A DNA stretch of 35,818 nucleotides from Nocardioidaceae bacterium (GCA_025927955.1 JAICKK010000015.1:1-35818); one strand, 5' to 3'; positions 17,464 to 25,537 are shown, numbered from the stretch's first letter. Program-made: numbers and translations. The notes: generated by a model not told the origin, from the sequence alone.

Positions 17464-18315
17464 ATGACCGACACCGCCACGGCGTCGCGAACCGCCGTCA
17501 CCGACGCCGATCGCCAGGCAGCCGTCGACGCCCTCATGAGCGACGGGGTCACCGGTCGCAAGGGCGCCTTCACCCGCGAGTTCGTGCAGCGGATGCGCGA
17601 GGACGTCGACGCGGCCTTCGCCGAGGCACGCTCCCGGGAGAACGGCGCGGTGGGCCGCGGCCCCAACCGGTGGTACGTCGAGGTGCACCCGCAGGCGTTG
17701 CGCGGGTTCGTCGAGCTCGTCGACCACCCGTGGGTGCGGGCGGTGAGCGAGGCCGTGCTCGGGCCGGACTACCGCATCGTGGAGATCGGCTTCGACACGC
17801 CCTTCGCCGGCGCCGTCCACCAGCCCTGGCACCGCGACTTCCGGATGCCGGCGGAGACCCGCGACGAGCACCGGCTGACCAGCCTGGCGTTCAACATGAC
17901 CCTGGTCGACACCGAGGAGGACATGGGTCCCTTCGAGATCGCGCCCGGCACGCAGTGGGACGGCGGCGAGGAGTTCGACCACGAGATGTTCCCGCCGAAG
18001 GAGATGTACGGCCGCTACGAGGAGCGGGCCGTGCGCAAGTACCCGCAGATGGGCGACATCTCGGCACGCTCGGCCCTGACCATCCACCGAGGCACCACGA
18101 ACCACTCGCAGAAGTCACGTCCGGTGCTGGTCCTCGGGATGGACGGCCCGGAGGGCGGCAACGCCGAGCACCACGATCTGGCGGTCACCCGCGAGTACTG
18201 GGACTCCCTCCCGCAGCGGGTCCGCGACCACCTCGGCTGCCCCATCGTCGACGAGCTCACGCCGATCACCCAGAAGCACACCATCGAGGGCCTGGTGATG
18301 GGCGCCGCCGAGTAG
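17464..18315 (+). CDS. Phytanoyl-CoA dioxygenase (PhyH) family protein
   Basis: A 283-residue Fe(II)/2-oxoglutarate-dependent oxygenase-like protein (PF05721). The iron-binding facial triad is visible as His123 and Asp125 in QPWHRDF plus a distal His, most likely His208 in ALTIHRGTTNHS. Arg219 in SRPVLVLG is the expected 2-oxoglutarate anchor. GPFEIAPGTQWD (about 155-166) is the usual core strand/loop. No targeting signal is seen, so it is cytoplasmic. The start ATG at 17464 has a strong GGAGG six bases upstream. The substrate is unknown; divergence from a LacI gene and nearness of a sugar importer hint at a carbohydrate-related or small-molecule substrate rather than phytanoyl-CoA (inference). 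Confidence 0.9.
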   Translation: MTDTATASRTAVTDADRQAAVDALMSDGVTGRKGAFTREFVQRMREDVDAAFAEARSRENGAVGRGPNRWYVEVHPQALRGFVELVDHPWVRAVSEAVLGPDYRIVEIGFDTPFAGAVHQPWHRDFRMPAETRDEHRLTSLAFNMTLVDTEEDMGPFEIAPGTQWDGGEEFDHEMFPPKEMYGRYEERAVRKYPQMGDISARSALTIHRGTTNHSQKSRPVLVLGMDGPEGGNAEHHDLAVTREYWDSLPQRVRDHLGCPIVDELTPITQKHTIEGLVMGAAE

Positions 18316-18327
18316 GGCACGCGCAGA

Positions 18328-18378
18328 GACAGCAGAAGGGCCCGCCGTCCCCTCGGGACGGCGGGCCCTTCTGCTGTC
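18328..18378. terminator. Bidirectional terminator between phyH and rplQ
   Basis: A perfect 24-bp stem (18328-18351 with 18355-18378) with a 3-nt loop lies between the convergent stops at 18315 and 18388. It lacks a T tract, as is common in high-GC Actinobacteria, and should end the alpha cluster and the phyH transcript. Confidence 0.9.
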
Positions 18379-18387
18379 GCTCTCGGC

Positions 18388-18984
18388 TCACTCGGGCCGG
18401 GTCTCCCCCTCGGGCGCCTCGCCCTCGGCGGGCGCAGCCACCTCGGTGGCCTCGGGGGCTGTCGCCTCGGCCGGGGCGTCCTCGGCGGTGGCCGGCTCGG
18501 ACGGGTCGGCGACATCGGGCGCCGCCTCCGGCTCGGAGTCGGGCGCCGGCTCCTCCACCGCCACCGGCGGGGCCGGCTCGGGCGTGGCCGTCCTCGACGC
18601 GGTGGTGGACCGCGTCGAGGGCGTGTAGTCCTCGGTCACCAGCTCGATGACCGCCATCGGGGCGTTGTCGCCCTTGCGCGGGCCGAGCTTGGTGATCCGG
18701 GTGTAGCCACCCGGGCGGTCGGCGTAGCGCGGCGCGATCTCCTCGAACAGGTGGTGCACGACGCCCTTGTCGCGGATCTTGGCCAGCACCAGGCGACGGT
18801 TGTGCAGGTCGCCCTTCTTGGCCTTGGTGATCAGCCGCTCGGCCACCGGACGCAGCACCCGGGCCTTGGCCTCGGTGGTGGTGATCCGGCCGTGCTCGAA
18901 CAGGCTGGTCGCCAGGTTCGCGACGATGAGCCTCTGGTGCGCCGGGCTGCCGCCCAGGCGGGCACCCTTCTTGGGGGTGGGCAT
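18388..18984 (-). CDS. rplQ: 50S ribosomal protein L17 with long acidic C-terminal tail
   Basis: L17 is a large-subunit protein near the exit tunnel. The core (about residues 1-118) begins [20 protein letters not shown] and ends [13 protein letters not shown], which matches bacterial L17. The remaining roughly 78 residues are low-complexity Ala/Pro/Glu with about 19 acidic residues, three Arg and no Lys. Tails of this sort occur in actinobacterial L17, but this is at the long end; its role is unknown. It is last in the alpha cluster, 108 bp after rpoA with two repeated hairpins between, and is followed by a strong terminator. Confidence 0.96.
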   Translation of the reverse strand: MPTPKKGARLGGSPAHQRLIVANLATSLFEHGRITTTEAKARVLRPVAERLITKAKKGDLHNRRLVLAKIRDKGVVHHLFEEIAPRYADRPGGYTRITKLGPRKGDNAPMAVIELVTEDYTPSTRSTTASRTATPEPAPPVAVEEPAPDSEPEAAPDVADPSEPATAEDAPAEATAPEATEVAAPAEGEAPEGETRPE

Positions 18985-19035
18985 GTCGGTCCTCGTTCCT
19001 CCCGGGCCGTACCAGGTACCCGGGTAGTGCGGGGT

Positions 19036-19090
19036 GTCGGGGGCGGAGCCCCTGACGGTGGTGGGCGTCGGGGGTGGAGCCCCGACGGTG
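19036..19090 (-). repeat. Two tandem GC-hairpin repeats just after the rpoA stop
   Basis: Two near-identical 24-25 bp copies with the shared core GTCGGGGGYGGAGCCCC lie at 19036-19060 and 19067-19090, period 31. The second makes an 8-bp perfect stem (19066-19073 with 19080-19087) two bases past the rpoA stop; the first has a one-base bulge. A third related copy follows the rpsN stop at 28569-28592. Confidence 0.75.
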
Positions 19091-19092
19091 GG

Positions 19093-20106
19093 TCAGTACT
19101 GCTCGTCCTCCACGAAGCTGTCGTCGTCGTCCTCGTAGGCCGCGAGAGCGGCCTGCGGGTCGAAGCCGGGCGCGCTGTCCTTGAGGGACAGGCCCATCTC
19201 GTGCAGCTTGGCCTTGACCTCGTCGATGGACTTGGCGCCGAAGTTGCGGATGTCCAGCAGGTCCTGCTCCGAGCGCGAGATCAGCTCGCCCACGGTGTGG
19301 ATGCCCTCGCGCTTGAGGCAGTTGTAGGACCGCACGGTCAGCTGCAGGTCCTCGACGGGCAGGGCGAGGTCGGCGGCGAGCTGCTCGTCGACGGGCGACG
19401 GGCCGATGTCGATGCCCTCCGCCTCCACGTTGAGCTCCCGGGCCAGCCCGAACAGCTCGACGAGCGTCTTGCCCGCCGAGGCGATCGCGTCGCGCGGCCG
19501 CATCGACGGCTTGGTCTCGACGTCGATCACGAGCTTGTCGAAGTCCGTGCGCTGCTCGACACGGGTGGCCTCGACCTTGTAGGTGACCTTGAGGACCGGC
19601 GAGTAGATCGAGTCGACCGGCATCCTGCCGATCTCGTTGTCGCCACCCTTGTTCTGCACCGACGAGACGTAGCCCCGGCCGCGCTCGACGACCAGCTCCA
19701 TCTCGAGCTTGCCCTTGTCGTTGAGCGTGGCGATCACGACGTCGGGGTTGTGCACCTCGACGCCGGCGGGCGGCGCGATGTCCGCGGCCGTCACCACGCC
19801 GGGACCCTGCTTGCGCAGGTACATGGTGACCGGCTCGTCGTGCTCGGAGGAGACCACGAGGTCCTTGAGGTTGAGGATGACCTCGGTGACGTCCTCCTTG
19901 ACCCCCTCGATGGTGGAGAACTCGTGGAGCACGCCGTCGACCTTGATGCTGGTCACGGCGGCACCCGGGATCGAGGAGAGCAGGGTACGGCGCAGCGAGT
20001 TGCCGAGGGTGTACCCGAAGCCGGGCTCGAGCGGCTCGATGACGAACCGTGAGCGGAAGTCGCCGACGGACTCTTCCGACAGTGTCGGACGCTGAGCGAT
20101 GAGCAC
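19093..20106 (-). CDS. rpoA: DNA-directed RNA polymerase subunit alpha
   Basis: The alpha subunit dimerises to seed assembly of RNA polymerase and its C-terminal domain contacts promoters and activators. The 337-residue length is normal. The N-terminal domain (about 1-230) includes [20 protein letters not shown] and the C-terminal domain (about 245-310) includes [20 protein letters not shown] with [15 protein letters not shown]. The tail is acidic ([11 protein letters not shown]). The start is GTG at 20106 with AAGGAA upstream. It is separated from rpsD by an unusually structured 196-bp leader, so it may be transcribed or attenuated apart from the upstream ribosomal genes. Confidence 0.98.
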   Translation of the reverse strand: MLIAQRPTLSEESVGDFRSRFVIEPLEPGFGYTLGNSLRRTLLSSIPGAAVTSIKVDGVLHEFSTIEGVKEDVTEVILNLKDLVVSSEHDEPVTMYLRKQGPGVVTAADIAPPAGVEVHNPDVVIATLNDKGKLEMELVVERGRGYVSSVQNKGGDNEIGRMPVDSIYSPVLKVTYKVEATRVEQRTDFDKLVIDVETKPSMRPRDAIASAGKTLVELFGLARELNVEAEGIDIGPSPVDEQLAADLALPVEDLQLTVRSYNCLKREGIHTVGELISRSEQDLLDIRNFGAKSIDEVKAKLHEMGLSLKDSAPGFDPQAALAAYEDDDDSFVEDEQY

Positions 20107-20121
20107 TTGTTGTTTCCTTCC

Positions 20122-20174
20122 CGAGCCCGACCGCTATTTGAGGGGCTCGAACCGCAGGAGACGACGTCTCCTGC
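20122..20174 (-). promoter_or_regulatory. Structured leader of rpoA: two consecutive hairpins
   Basis: A 21-bp palindrome with arms GCAGGAGACG and CGTCTCCTGC (20154-20163, 20165-20174) is followed toward rpoA by CGAGCCC/GGGCTCG (20122-20128, 20143-20149) with a 14-nt loop. On the coding strand an A-rich stretch precedes the first hairpin. On the plus strand the palindrome is followed by a T-rich run (about 20180-20207), so it resembles a terminator pointing against the operon. Confidence 0.6.
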
Positions 20175-20272
20175 TGCTGTCTTTTTGTCTTTGTCTTCTG
20201 TTGTTGTCGTGCGCCTACCGAACCCTGCGCGGATCCGACCGGCCAGAACAGTCCCAGCCACGAACGGGGGCA

Positions 20273-20295
20273 CGCGGGGGGTGAATCCCCCCGCG
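20273..20295 (-). terminator. GC hairpin after the rpsD stop
   Basis: CGCGGGGGG (20273-20281) and CCCCCCGCG (20287-20295) form a perfect 9-bp stem with loop TGAAT, seven bases past the rpsD stop. No T tract follows. It could attenuate read-through into rpoA or protect the 3' end of the upstream message. Confidence 0.6.
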
Positions 20296-20302
20296 GGTGG
20301 GG

Positions 20303-20911
20303 CTACTTCTTGGAGTAGTACTCGACGATCAGCTGCTCCTGGACCGGGATGTCGATCTGCTGGCGCACCGGGACCTGGTGGATGAGGATCCGCATCCGGT
20401 TCGGCAGCGCCTCCATCCAGGCGGGCACGATCCGCTCGCCGTGGGTCTCGCGAGCCACGATGAACGGGGTGGTCTCCAGGGACTTCTCCTTGACGTCGAT
20501 CACGTCGTGCTGGCTGACCTGGAACGACGGGATGTCGACCTTCTTGCCGTTGACCTTGAAGTGGCCGTGCACGACCAGCTGGCGGGCGTGGCGGCGCGTG
20601 CGGGCGAAGCCGGCGCGGTAGACCACGTTGTCGAGGCGGCACTCGAGCAGCTGCAGCAGGTTGTCACCGGTCTTGCCGGCGCGACGGCTGGCCTCGTTGT
20701 AGTAGTTGAGGAACTGCTTCTCGAGGACGCCGTACGTGTAGCGGGCCTTCTGCTTCTCGCGCAGCTGGAGGAGGTACTCGCTCTCCTTGATGCGCCCGCG
20801 GCCGTGCTGGCCCGGCGGGTAGGGACGGCGCTCGTAGGCCTGGTCGCCGCCGACGAGGTCGACACCCAGCCGGCGCGACTTCTTCGTCATGGGGCCGATG
20901 TAACGGGCCAT
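20303..20911 (-). CDS. rpsD: 30S ribosomal protein S4
   Basis: S4 nucleates assembly of the 16S rRNA 5' domain and in E. coli represses its own operon. The 202-residue protein has ARYIGPMTKKSRRLGVDLVG at the start, an N-terminal domain with YLLQLREKQKARYTYGVLE and the S4 RNA-binding domain near residues 90-150 (LECRLDNVVYRAGFA, HARQLVVHGHFKVNGKKVDI). It lacks the four-Cys zinc site some S4 paralogues carry. It lies 33 bp after rpsK and is followed by a GC hairpin and the rpoA leader. Confidence 0.97.
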   Translation of the reverse strand: MARYIGPMTKKSRRLGVDLVGGDQAYERRPYPPGQHGRGRIKESEYLLQLREKQKARYTYGVLEKQFLNYYNEASRRAGKTGDNLLQLLECRLDNVVYRAGFARTRRHARQLVVHGHFKVNGKKVDIPSFQVSQHDVIDVKEKSLETTPFIVARETHGERIVPAWMEALPNRMRILIHQVPVRQQIDIPVQEQLIVEYYSKK

Positions 20912-20944
20912 GGTGGGAAATCTCCTTGTCGTGGGCTGGGTGGG

Positions 20945-21352
20945 TCAGACGCGGCGGCGCTTGGGCGGCCGGCATCCGTTGTGCGGGGTGGGCGTGACGT
21001 CCTGGATGGTGCCGACCTCGAGGCCGATCGCACCCAGGGACCGGATCGCCGTCTCACGGCCCGACCCGGGGCCCTTGACGAAGACGTCGATCTTCTTCAT
21101 GCCGTGCTCCTGCGCGCGACGACCGGCGGCCTCGGCCGCCATCTGCGCGGCGAAGGGGGTGGACTTGCGCGAGCCCTTGAAGCCGACGGTGCCGGCCGAG
21201 GCCCACGACACCACGGCGCCCGTGGGGTCGGTGATCGTCACGATCGTGTTGTTGAACGTGCTCTTGATGTGGGCTTCGCCCTGAGCGATGTTCTTCTTCT
21301 CCTTGCGGCGCACCTTCTTGGCGCCGGAAGCCTGACGGCCCTTGGGAGGCAT
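20945..21352 (-). CDS. rpsK: 30S ribosomal protein S11
   Basis: S11 sits on the platform of the small subunit beside the mRNA exit. The 135-residue protein has a basic N-terminus ([10 protein letters not shown]), the core [20 protein letters not shown] and the conserved C-terminal end [14 protein letters not shown]. Length and ends match the family. It lies between rpsM (98 bp upstream) and rpsD (33 bp downstream) in standard alpha-cluster order. Confidence 0.98.
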   Translation of the reverse strand: MPPKGRQASGAKKVRRKEKKNIAQGEAHIKSTFNNTIVTITDPTGAVVSWASAGTVGFKGSRKSTPFAAQMAAEAAGRRAQEHGMKKIDVFVKGPGSGRETAIRSLGAIGLEVGTIQDVTPTPHNGCRPPKRRRV

Positions 21353-21450
21353 ACGGTGTGCTCCTTGAGTCTGCTGAGGTCTGGTGGCTGGGTGGCCGGT
21401 GGTGCCGGTCGAGGTGCCGGGCCGCTAGGCGGGGCGTCTCCGGACCGGCG

Positions 21451-21825
21451 TCACCTGGCCTTCTTCTTGCCGGCGACGGTGCGCTTGGGGCCCTTGCGGG
21501 TGCGCGCGTTGGTCTTCGTGCGCTGACCACGCACGGGCAGGCCCTGGCGGTGCCGGCGGCCCTGGTAGCTACCGATCTCGATCTTGCGACGGATGTCGGC
21601 CTGGACCTCGCGACGGAGGTCGCCCTCGATCTTGTAGTTGGCTTCGATCACGTCGCGGAGCTTCACCAGCTCCTCGTCCCCCAGCGCGTGGACCCGGCGG
21701 TCGGGGTCGACGCCGGTCTCGGCGAGCAGCTGCTGGGCGCGGGTACGGCCGATGCCGTAGATGTAGGTGAGTGCGACCTCGATGCGCTTGTCGCGCGGGA
21801 GGTCCACACCAACGAGACGTGCCAT
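21451..21825 (-). CDS. rpsM: 30S ribosomal protein S13
   Basis: S13 lies in the head of the small subunit and bridges to the large subunit and P-site tRNA. The 124-residue protein starts [20 protein letters not shown], has the helix-hairpin-helix [13 protein letters not shown] (about 23-35) and ends with the basic [20 protein letters not shown] tail. A 202-bp gap with GC hairpins precedes it, so a separate promoter or regulatory leader is plausible. Confidence 0.98.
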   Translation of the reverse strand: MARLVGVDLPRDKRIEVALTYIYGIGRTRAQQLLAETGVDPDRRVHALGDEELVKLRDVIEANYKIEGDLRREVQADIRRKIEIGSYQGRRHRQGLPVRGQRTKTNARTRKGPKRTVAGKKKAR

Positions 21826-22027
21826 GGTGGGGCGTCCTTTCGGCGGGGGACGGGTCCCCCTGGGTGTGCACGGCGGTGTCGGTCGTGTCGCGCCCCGGGC
21901 GTGGACCCGGGCCCCGGCCGTCCGTCCCGGGGGTGGTTCGCCCGTGCTGCTGGCAGCGGCGGGCTAAGCGATCACGTTTGTGTGTTCAGTTGTGCTGCGG
22001 TGCTGCGTGCTGCGTGGTGCCGCGGGC
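21826..22027 (-). promoter_or_regulatory. rpmJ-rpsM spacer with leader-like hairpins
   Basis: This 202-bp gap holds a hairpin GGGGGA/TCCCCC (21845-21850, 21855-21860) and paired CCCGGG blocks (21894-21899, 21906-21911). In E. coli S4 represses the alpha operon by binding the rpsM leader, so this is where such a site would be expected; no sequence match to the E. coli pseudoknot is claimed. No convincing promoter boxes were seen. Confidence 0.35.
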
Positions 22028-22141
22028 TCAGCCCTGGCGCTGCTTGTGGCGGGGGTTCTCGCAGATCACCATGACGCGGCCGTGGCGACGGATCACCTTG
22101 CACTTGTCACAGATCTTCTTGACGCTCGGGTTGACCTTCAT
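22028..22141 (-). CDS. rpmJ: 50S ribosomal protein L36, zinc type
   Basis: A 37-residue protein reading [20 protein letters not shown] and on to an end RHKQRQG. Zinc ligands Cys11, Cys14, Cys27 and His32 are all present, so this is the zinc-binding form. Start ATG 22141 and stop 22028-22030 give exactly the family length. It lies between infA and rpsM, as usual. Confidence 0.97.
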   Translation of the reverse strand: MKVNPSVKKICDKCKVIRRHGRVMVICENPRHKQRQG

Positions 22142-22207
22142 GATCAGGACCTCGGAGGCCTTCCTGGTTCGTGGAGCTCGGCTGTCCCGGCCCTCGGGGG
22201 GACGGGC

Positions 22208-22429
22208 TTACTTGTACCGGTAGACGATCCGACCCCGCGTGAGGTCGTACGGCGAGAGCTCGACCACGACCCGGTCCTCGGGGAGGATGCGGATGTAGTG
22301 CTGGCGCATCTTGCCGCTGATGTGCGCCAGCACCTTGTGGCCGTTGCTGAGCTCCACCCGGAACATCGCGTTCGGGAGAGCCTCCACAACCGTGCCCTCG
22401 ATCTCGATCACGCCTTCTTTCTTCGGCAT
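22208..22429 (-). CDS. infA: Translation initiation factor IF-1
   Basis: IF-1 binds the A site of the 30S subunit during initiation. The 73-residue protein [20 protein letters not shown] to [10 protein letters not shown] is a single S1-like OB fold and matches the family almost residue for residue. The ATG at 22429 is preferred because it gives the standard length; an in-frame ATG at 22453 would add eight residues and leaves room for a better-spaced ribosome-binding site. Its promoter probably lies in the 381-bp gap upstream. Confidence 0.97.
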   Translation of the reverse strand: MPKKEGVIEIEGTVVEALPNAMFRVELSNGHKVLAHISGKMRQHYIRILPEDRVVVELSPYDLTRGRIVYRYK

Positions 22430-22810
22430 GTCCTCCGCAATCCGTGTCGACATGGGTGTCTGCTCGTCTACCGTTGACCCGGGAACCGCCCCGCCGCACG
22501 ACGCACGCCGTCGGCGGGTGGACCTCGTGGGTCCGCCGGACGTCCCCTTCCCGAGCAGCCGTCGTAGCGATGAGCACGAGGGTGACCGGGCAGCCGCGGG
22601 GCGCCACGAAACAGGCCCACGTTGGGCCGACTGCTCAGTCTACGCCGAACCCGCGACGAACCCCTAATCCCCGGCCGGGTGACCTCCGTGACGTCACGCC
22701 GGGCCGCCGGACCGCCCACACTCCCGCCGAAGCTGGCACGGCCCCGGCGTTGCAACAGCGGGGGTGTGCCGGATTCACTGGGGGCCCAGTGAATCGGCGG
22801 GCGACCGGCG
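22430..22810 (-). promoter_or_regulatory. map-infA intergenic region: probable infA promoter and palindromes
   Basis: This is the longest gene-free stretch (381 bp). It holds, in coding-strand order, a 24-bp hairpin (22795-22772), a perfect palindrome CGTGACGTCACG (22687-22698), a -10-like TAGACT (22642-22637) without a clear -35 box, and a partial second copy of its surroundings: CTGCTCAGTCTAC (22631-22643) versus CTGCTCGTCTAC (22460-22471), read on the plus strand. The infA-rpmJ-rpsM group probably starts transcription here. No additional gene was recognised. Confidence 0.5.
22772..22795 (-). terminator. Hairpin after the map stop
   Basis: GATTCACTGGG (22772-22782) and CCCAGTGAATC (22785-22795) are perfect 11-bp arms around GG, 15 bases past the map stop. 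With a 4-6 nt loop this is a solid stem and probably ends the secY-adk-map message. Confidence 0.6.
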
Positions 22811-23635
22811 TCAGCGGCCTCCGAAGGGGACGCCGAGCTCGGCCAGCCGAGCCTCGCCACCGTCGAGGGCGGTCAGCACCCAGGCCCCCCGGGGGGTCAG
22901 GGTGAACGTGTGCTCGTAGTGGGCCGCCGGCGCGCCGTCGTCGGTGCGGACGGTCCACTCGTCGTCGTCGAGGCGGGTCCAGGGCTGCCCGGCCACGACC
23001 ATCGGCTCCACGGCCAGGGCGAGCCCCTCGACGAGCCGGACGCCCTTCCCGGGCCGCCCGACGTTCGGCACGTTGGGCGGCTGGTGCATCGCGGTCCCGA
23101 TGCCGTGGCCGGTGTAGTCCTCGACGATGCCGAAGTCGCCGCTGGCGCGCACGAAGCTCTCGACCGCGTGCGAGATGTCGCCGACGTGCCCGCCGAGCCG
23201 GGCCGCGGCGATGCCGCGCCACAGGGACTCCTCGGTGACCCTCATCAGCTCCCGGGCCGCCGGCGACACCTCGCCGACCGCCACGGTCAGCGCGGCGTCG
23301 CCGTGCCAGCCGTCGACGATGGCGCCGCAGTCGATGGAGACGATGTCGCCCTCCGCGAGCACGCGCCCCCCGGGGATGCCGTGGACCACCTCGTCGTTGA
23401 CCGAGACGCAGATCGTCGCCGGGAACGGCGGGTGGCCGTAGCCCAGGAAGGACGGGGTGGCACCGGCGGACCGGATGGCGTCCTCGGCCACCTCGTCGAG
23501 CTCCGCGGTCGTGGTCCCCGCCCGGACGCGGTCGCGCAGCAGCTCCAGGGTGCCGCCCACGACCAGGCCGGCGGCGCGCATCGCGTCGATCTGGTCCGGC
23601 GTCTTGATCTCGACGCCGCGGTCGCGGAACAGCAT
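22811..23635 (-). CDS. map: Type I methionine aminopeptidase
   Basis: MetAP removes the N-terminal methionine from nascent proteins. The 274-residue protein carries the usual metal-site regions: SIDCGAIVDGWHGDAA with two Asp, DYTGHGIGTAMHQPP with His, LALAVEPMV with Glu and AHYEHTFTLTP with the last Glu. GHPPFPATICVSVNDEVVHG holds the substrate-side His. There is no long N-terminal zinc-finger extension. It lies 28 bp after adk in the standard secY-adk-map order and is followed by a strong hairpin. Confidence 0.97.
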   Translation of the reverse strand: MLFRDRGVEIKTPDQIDAMRAAGLVVGGTLELLRDRVRAGTTTAELDEVAEDAIRSAGATPSFLGYGHPPFPATICVSVNDEVVHGIPGGRVLAEGDIVSIDCGAIVDGWHGDAALTVAVGEVSPAARELMRVTEESLWRGIAAARLGGHVGDISHAVESFVRASGDFGIVEDYTGHGIGTAMHQPPNVPNVGRPGKGVRLVEGLALAVEPMVVAGQPWTRLDDDEWTVRTDDGAPAAHYEHTFTLTPRGAWVLTALDGGEARLAELGVPFGGR

Positions 23636-23663
23636 GAGGCGCTGGGCTCGGGTCGCTCGGCGG

Positions 23664-24245
23664 CTAGGACGCCGCCGCCCCGGCCTGGTCCAGGACCCGG
23701 AGCACCCGCGAGGTGACCTCGTCGACCGGCCCCATGCCGTCGACCCGCACGAGCAGCCCGCGCCCGTCGTACACCTCGACCAGCGGAGCGGTCTGGTCGG
23801 CGTACACGTCCTGGCGGTGCCCGATGACCTCCACGGTGTCGTCGGCGCGGCCCTCGTCGCGGGCGCGCCTGGCCAGCCGCTCCACGACCTCGTCGCGGTC
23901 CACGGTCAGCAGCAGCACCGCGTCCAGGCCGGAGCCCCGCTCGGCGAGCATGGAGTCGAGCTCCTCGACCTGCGAGACCGTCCGCGGGTACCCGTCGAGC
24001 AGGAAGCCGTCGGCCGCGTCCGGCTCCGCGAGCCGGGCCCGCACCATGGCGTTGGTGATCGCGTCGGGGACGTAGTCGCCGGCGTCCATGTAGCGCTTGG
24101 CCTCGCGGCCCAGCTCGGTGCGCTGGGTGACGTTGACGCGGAAGATGTCGCCGGTGGAGACCGCCGGCACGGCGAGCCGCTGGGCGATGACCTTGGCCTG
24201 GGTGCCCTTGCCGGCTCCCGGCGGCCCCATGATGACGAGTCTCAC
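23664..24245 (-). CDS. adk: Adenylate kinase, short-lid form
   Basis: Adk equilibrates ATP + AMP with two ADP. The 193-residue protein has a P-loop GPPGAGKGTQ (about 7-16), the AMP-binding segment STGDIFR, and LLDGYPRTVSQVEEL. The lid region between RRARDEGRADDTVEV and the C-terminus is short and has no zinc Cys, as in other actinobacterial enzymes. The GTG start at 24245 overlaps the secY stop by four bases (GTGA), so translation is coupled. Confidence 0.96.
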   Translation of the reverse strand: MRLVIMGPPGAGKGTQAKVIAQRLAVPAVSTGDIFRVNVTQRTELGREAKRYMDAGDYVPDAITNAMVRARLAEPDAADGFLLDGYPRTVSQVEELDSMLAERGSGLDAVLLLTVDRDEVVERLARRARDEGRADDTVEVIGHRQDVYADQTAPLVEVYDGRGLLVRVDGMGPVDEVTSRVLRVLDQAGAAAS

Positions 24246-25537
24246 CTGAGGAACCCCTCGTAGTTGCGCTGCTGGAGCTGGCTCTCGATCTGCTTCACCG
24301 TGTCGAGCGCGACGCCGACCATGATCAGGATGGACGTGCCGCCGAACGGGAAGTTCTGGTTGGCCTGGACCAGCACGATCGCGATCAGCGGGATCAGCGC
24401 GATCAGGCCGAGGTACAGCGAGCCCGGGAGGGTGATCCGGGACAGGACGTAGGCGAGGTACTCCTCGGTGGGCTTGCCGGCCCGGATCCCGGGGATGAAG
24501 CCGCCGTACTTCTTCATGTTGTCGGCGACCTCCTCCGGGTTGAAGGTGATGGCGACGTAGAAGTAGGTGAAGAAGATGTTGAGGCCGAAGTACAGCGCCA
24601 TGTAGAGGGGGTGGTCGCCCTTGACGAGGTACGTCGCGATCCAGTCGGCCCAGGCTGAGTTGCCGCTGAACTGGGCGGCCATCGCGGGCAGGTAGAGGAG
24701 GCTGGAGGCGAAGATCACCGGGATGACGCCCGCCTGGTTCACCTTCAGCGGGATGTACGTCGACGAGCCGCCGAACATCTTGCGGCCCACCATCCGCCGG
24801 GCGTACTGCACCGGGATGCGGCGCTGCCCCTGTTCCATGAAGATGACCGCCGCGACCAGCGCCAGTCCTATCGCGGTGATGAAGCCGAAGACCCACCACC
24901 CCTGGGAGACCTTGACCGCCCACAGGGACGCGGGGAACGTGGCGACAACCTGGGTGAAGATCAGGATCGACATGCCGTTGCCGATGCCCTTGTCGGTGAT
25001 CAGCTCACCGAGCCACATGATCACCGTGGTGCCGGCCGTCATGGTGATGACCATGATGACCATGGACATCAGCGAGTGCTCCTTGTAGAGCAGCGGCTCG
25101 TTGCAGTTCTGCAGCAGCTGCCGGCTGCGCGCCAGCGCCACGATGCCGGTGGCCTGCAGGACGGCGAGCGCGAGCGTCAGGTAGCGGGTGTACTGGGTGA
25201 TCTTCGCCTGCCCCGCCTGCCCCTCGTTCTTGAGGGTCTCCAGCCGGGGTATCACCACCACCAGCAGCTGCAGGATGATGCTCGCCGTGATGTAGGGCAT
25301 GATCCCGAGGGCGAAGATGGTGAGCTGGAGGAGCGCCCCTCCGGAGAACAGGTTGATCAGGCTGTAGAAGCCGCCGTCGGCCTTGCTCTGCTGGAAGCAT
25401 GCCTGCACGTTCGCCGCGTTGACGCCCGGGGTGGGGATCTGCGACCCCAGCCGGAAGACCACGATGATCAGCAGCACGAACAGCAGCTTCTTGCGCAGGT
25501 CCGGCGTCCGGAACGCGTTGGCGAAAGCGCCTAGCAC
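24242..25537 (-). CDS. secY: Protein translocase subunit SecY
   Basis: SecY forms the membrane channel of the Sec translocon with SecE and SecG. The 431-residue protein has about ten membrane segments. The start, LGAFANAFRTPDLRKKLLFV, and the plug-region RLGSQIPTPGV are typical, as are GGALLQLTIFALGIMPYITA and the later cytoplasmic loop with QGQRRIPVQYARRMVG. GTG at 25537 is chosen because family similarity begins there and AGGA lies upstream; an in-frame ATG at 25606 would add an unrelated 23 residues. It is separated from rplO by 227 bp with two hairpins. Confidence 0.97.
   Translation of the reverse strand: MLGAFANAFRTPDLRKKLLFVLLIIVVFRLGSQIPTPGVNAANVQACFQQSKADGGFYSLINLFSGGALLQLTIFALGIMPYITASIILQLLVVVIPRLETLKNEGQAGQAKITQYTRYLTLALAVLQATGIVALARSRQLLQNCNEPLLYKEHSLMSMVIMVITMTAGTTVIMWLGELITDKGIGNGMSILIFTQVVATFPASLWAVKVSQGWWVFGFITAIGLALVAAVIFMEQGQRRIPVQYARRMVGRKMFGGSSTYIPLKVNQAGVIPVIFASSLLYLPAMAAQFSGNSAWADWIATYLVKGDHPLYMALYFGLNIFFTYFYVAITFNPEEVADNMKKYGGFIPGIRAGKPTEEYLAYVLSRITLPGSLYLGLIALIPLIAIVLVQANQNFPFGGTSILIMVGVALDTVKQIESQLQQRNYEGFLR

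Noticed and set aside
9143-18330. Recent mobile element or genomic island
   Set aside because: No integrase, transposase, attachment repeats or tRNA gene at the edges and no visible change in base composition.
19036-19090. CRISPR-like direct repeats
   Set aside because: Only two units, self-pairing GC hairpins with a 6-bp gap, no spacers and no cas genes.
20154-20215. Plus-strand intrinsic terminator in the rpoA leader as proof of a plus-strand gene
   Set aside because: No plus-strand gene ends nearby; the T-rich run is equally explained as the A-rich coding-strand leader. Kept only as a finding.
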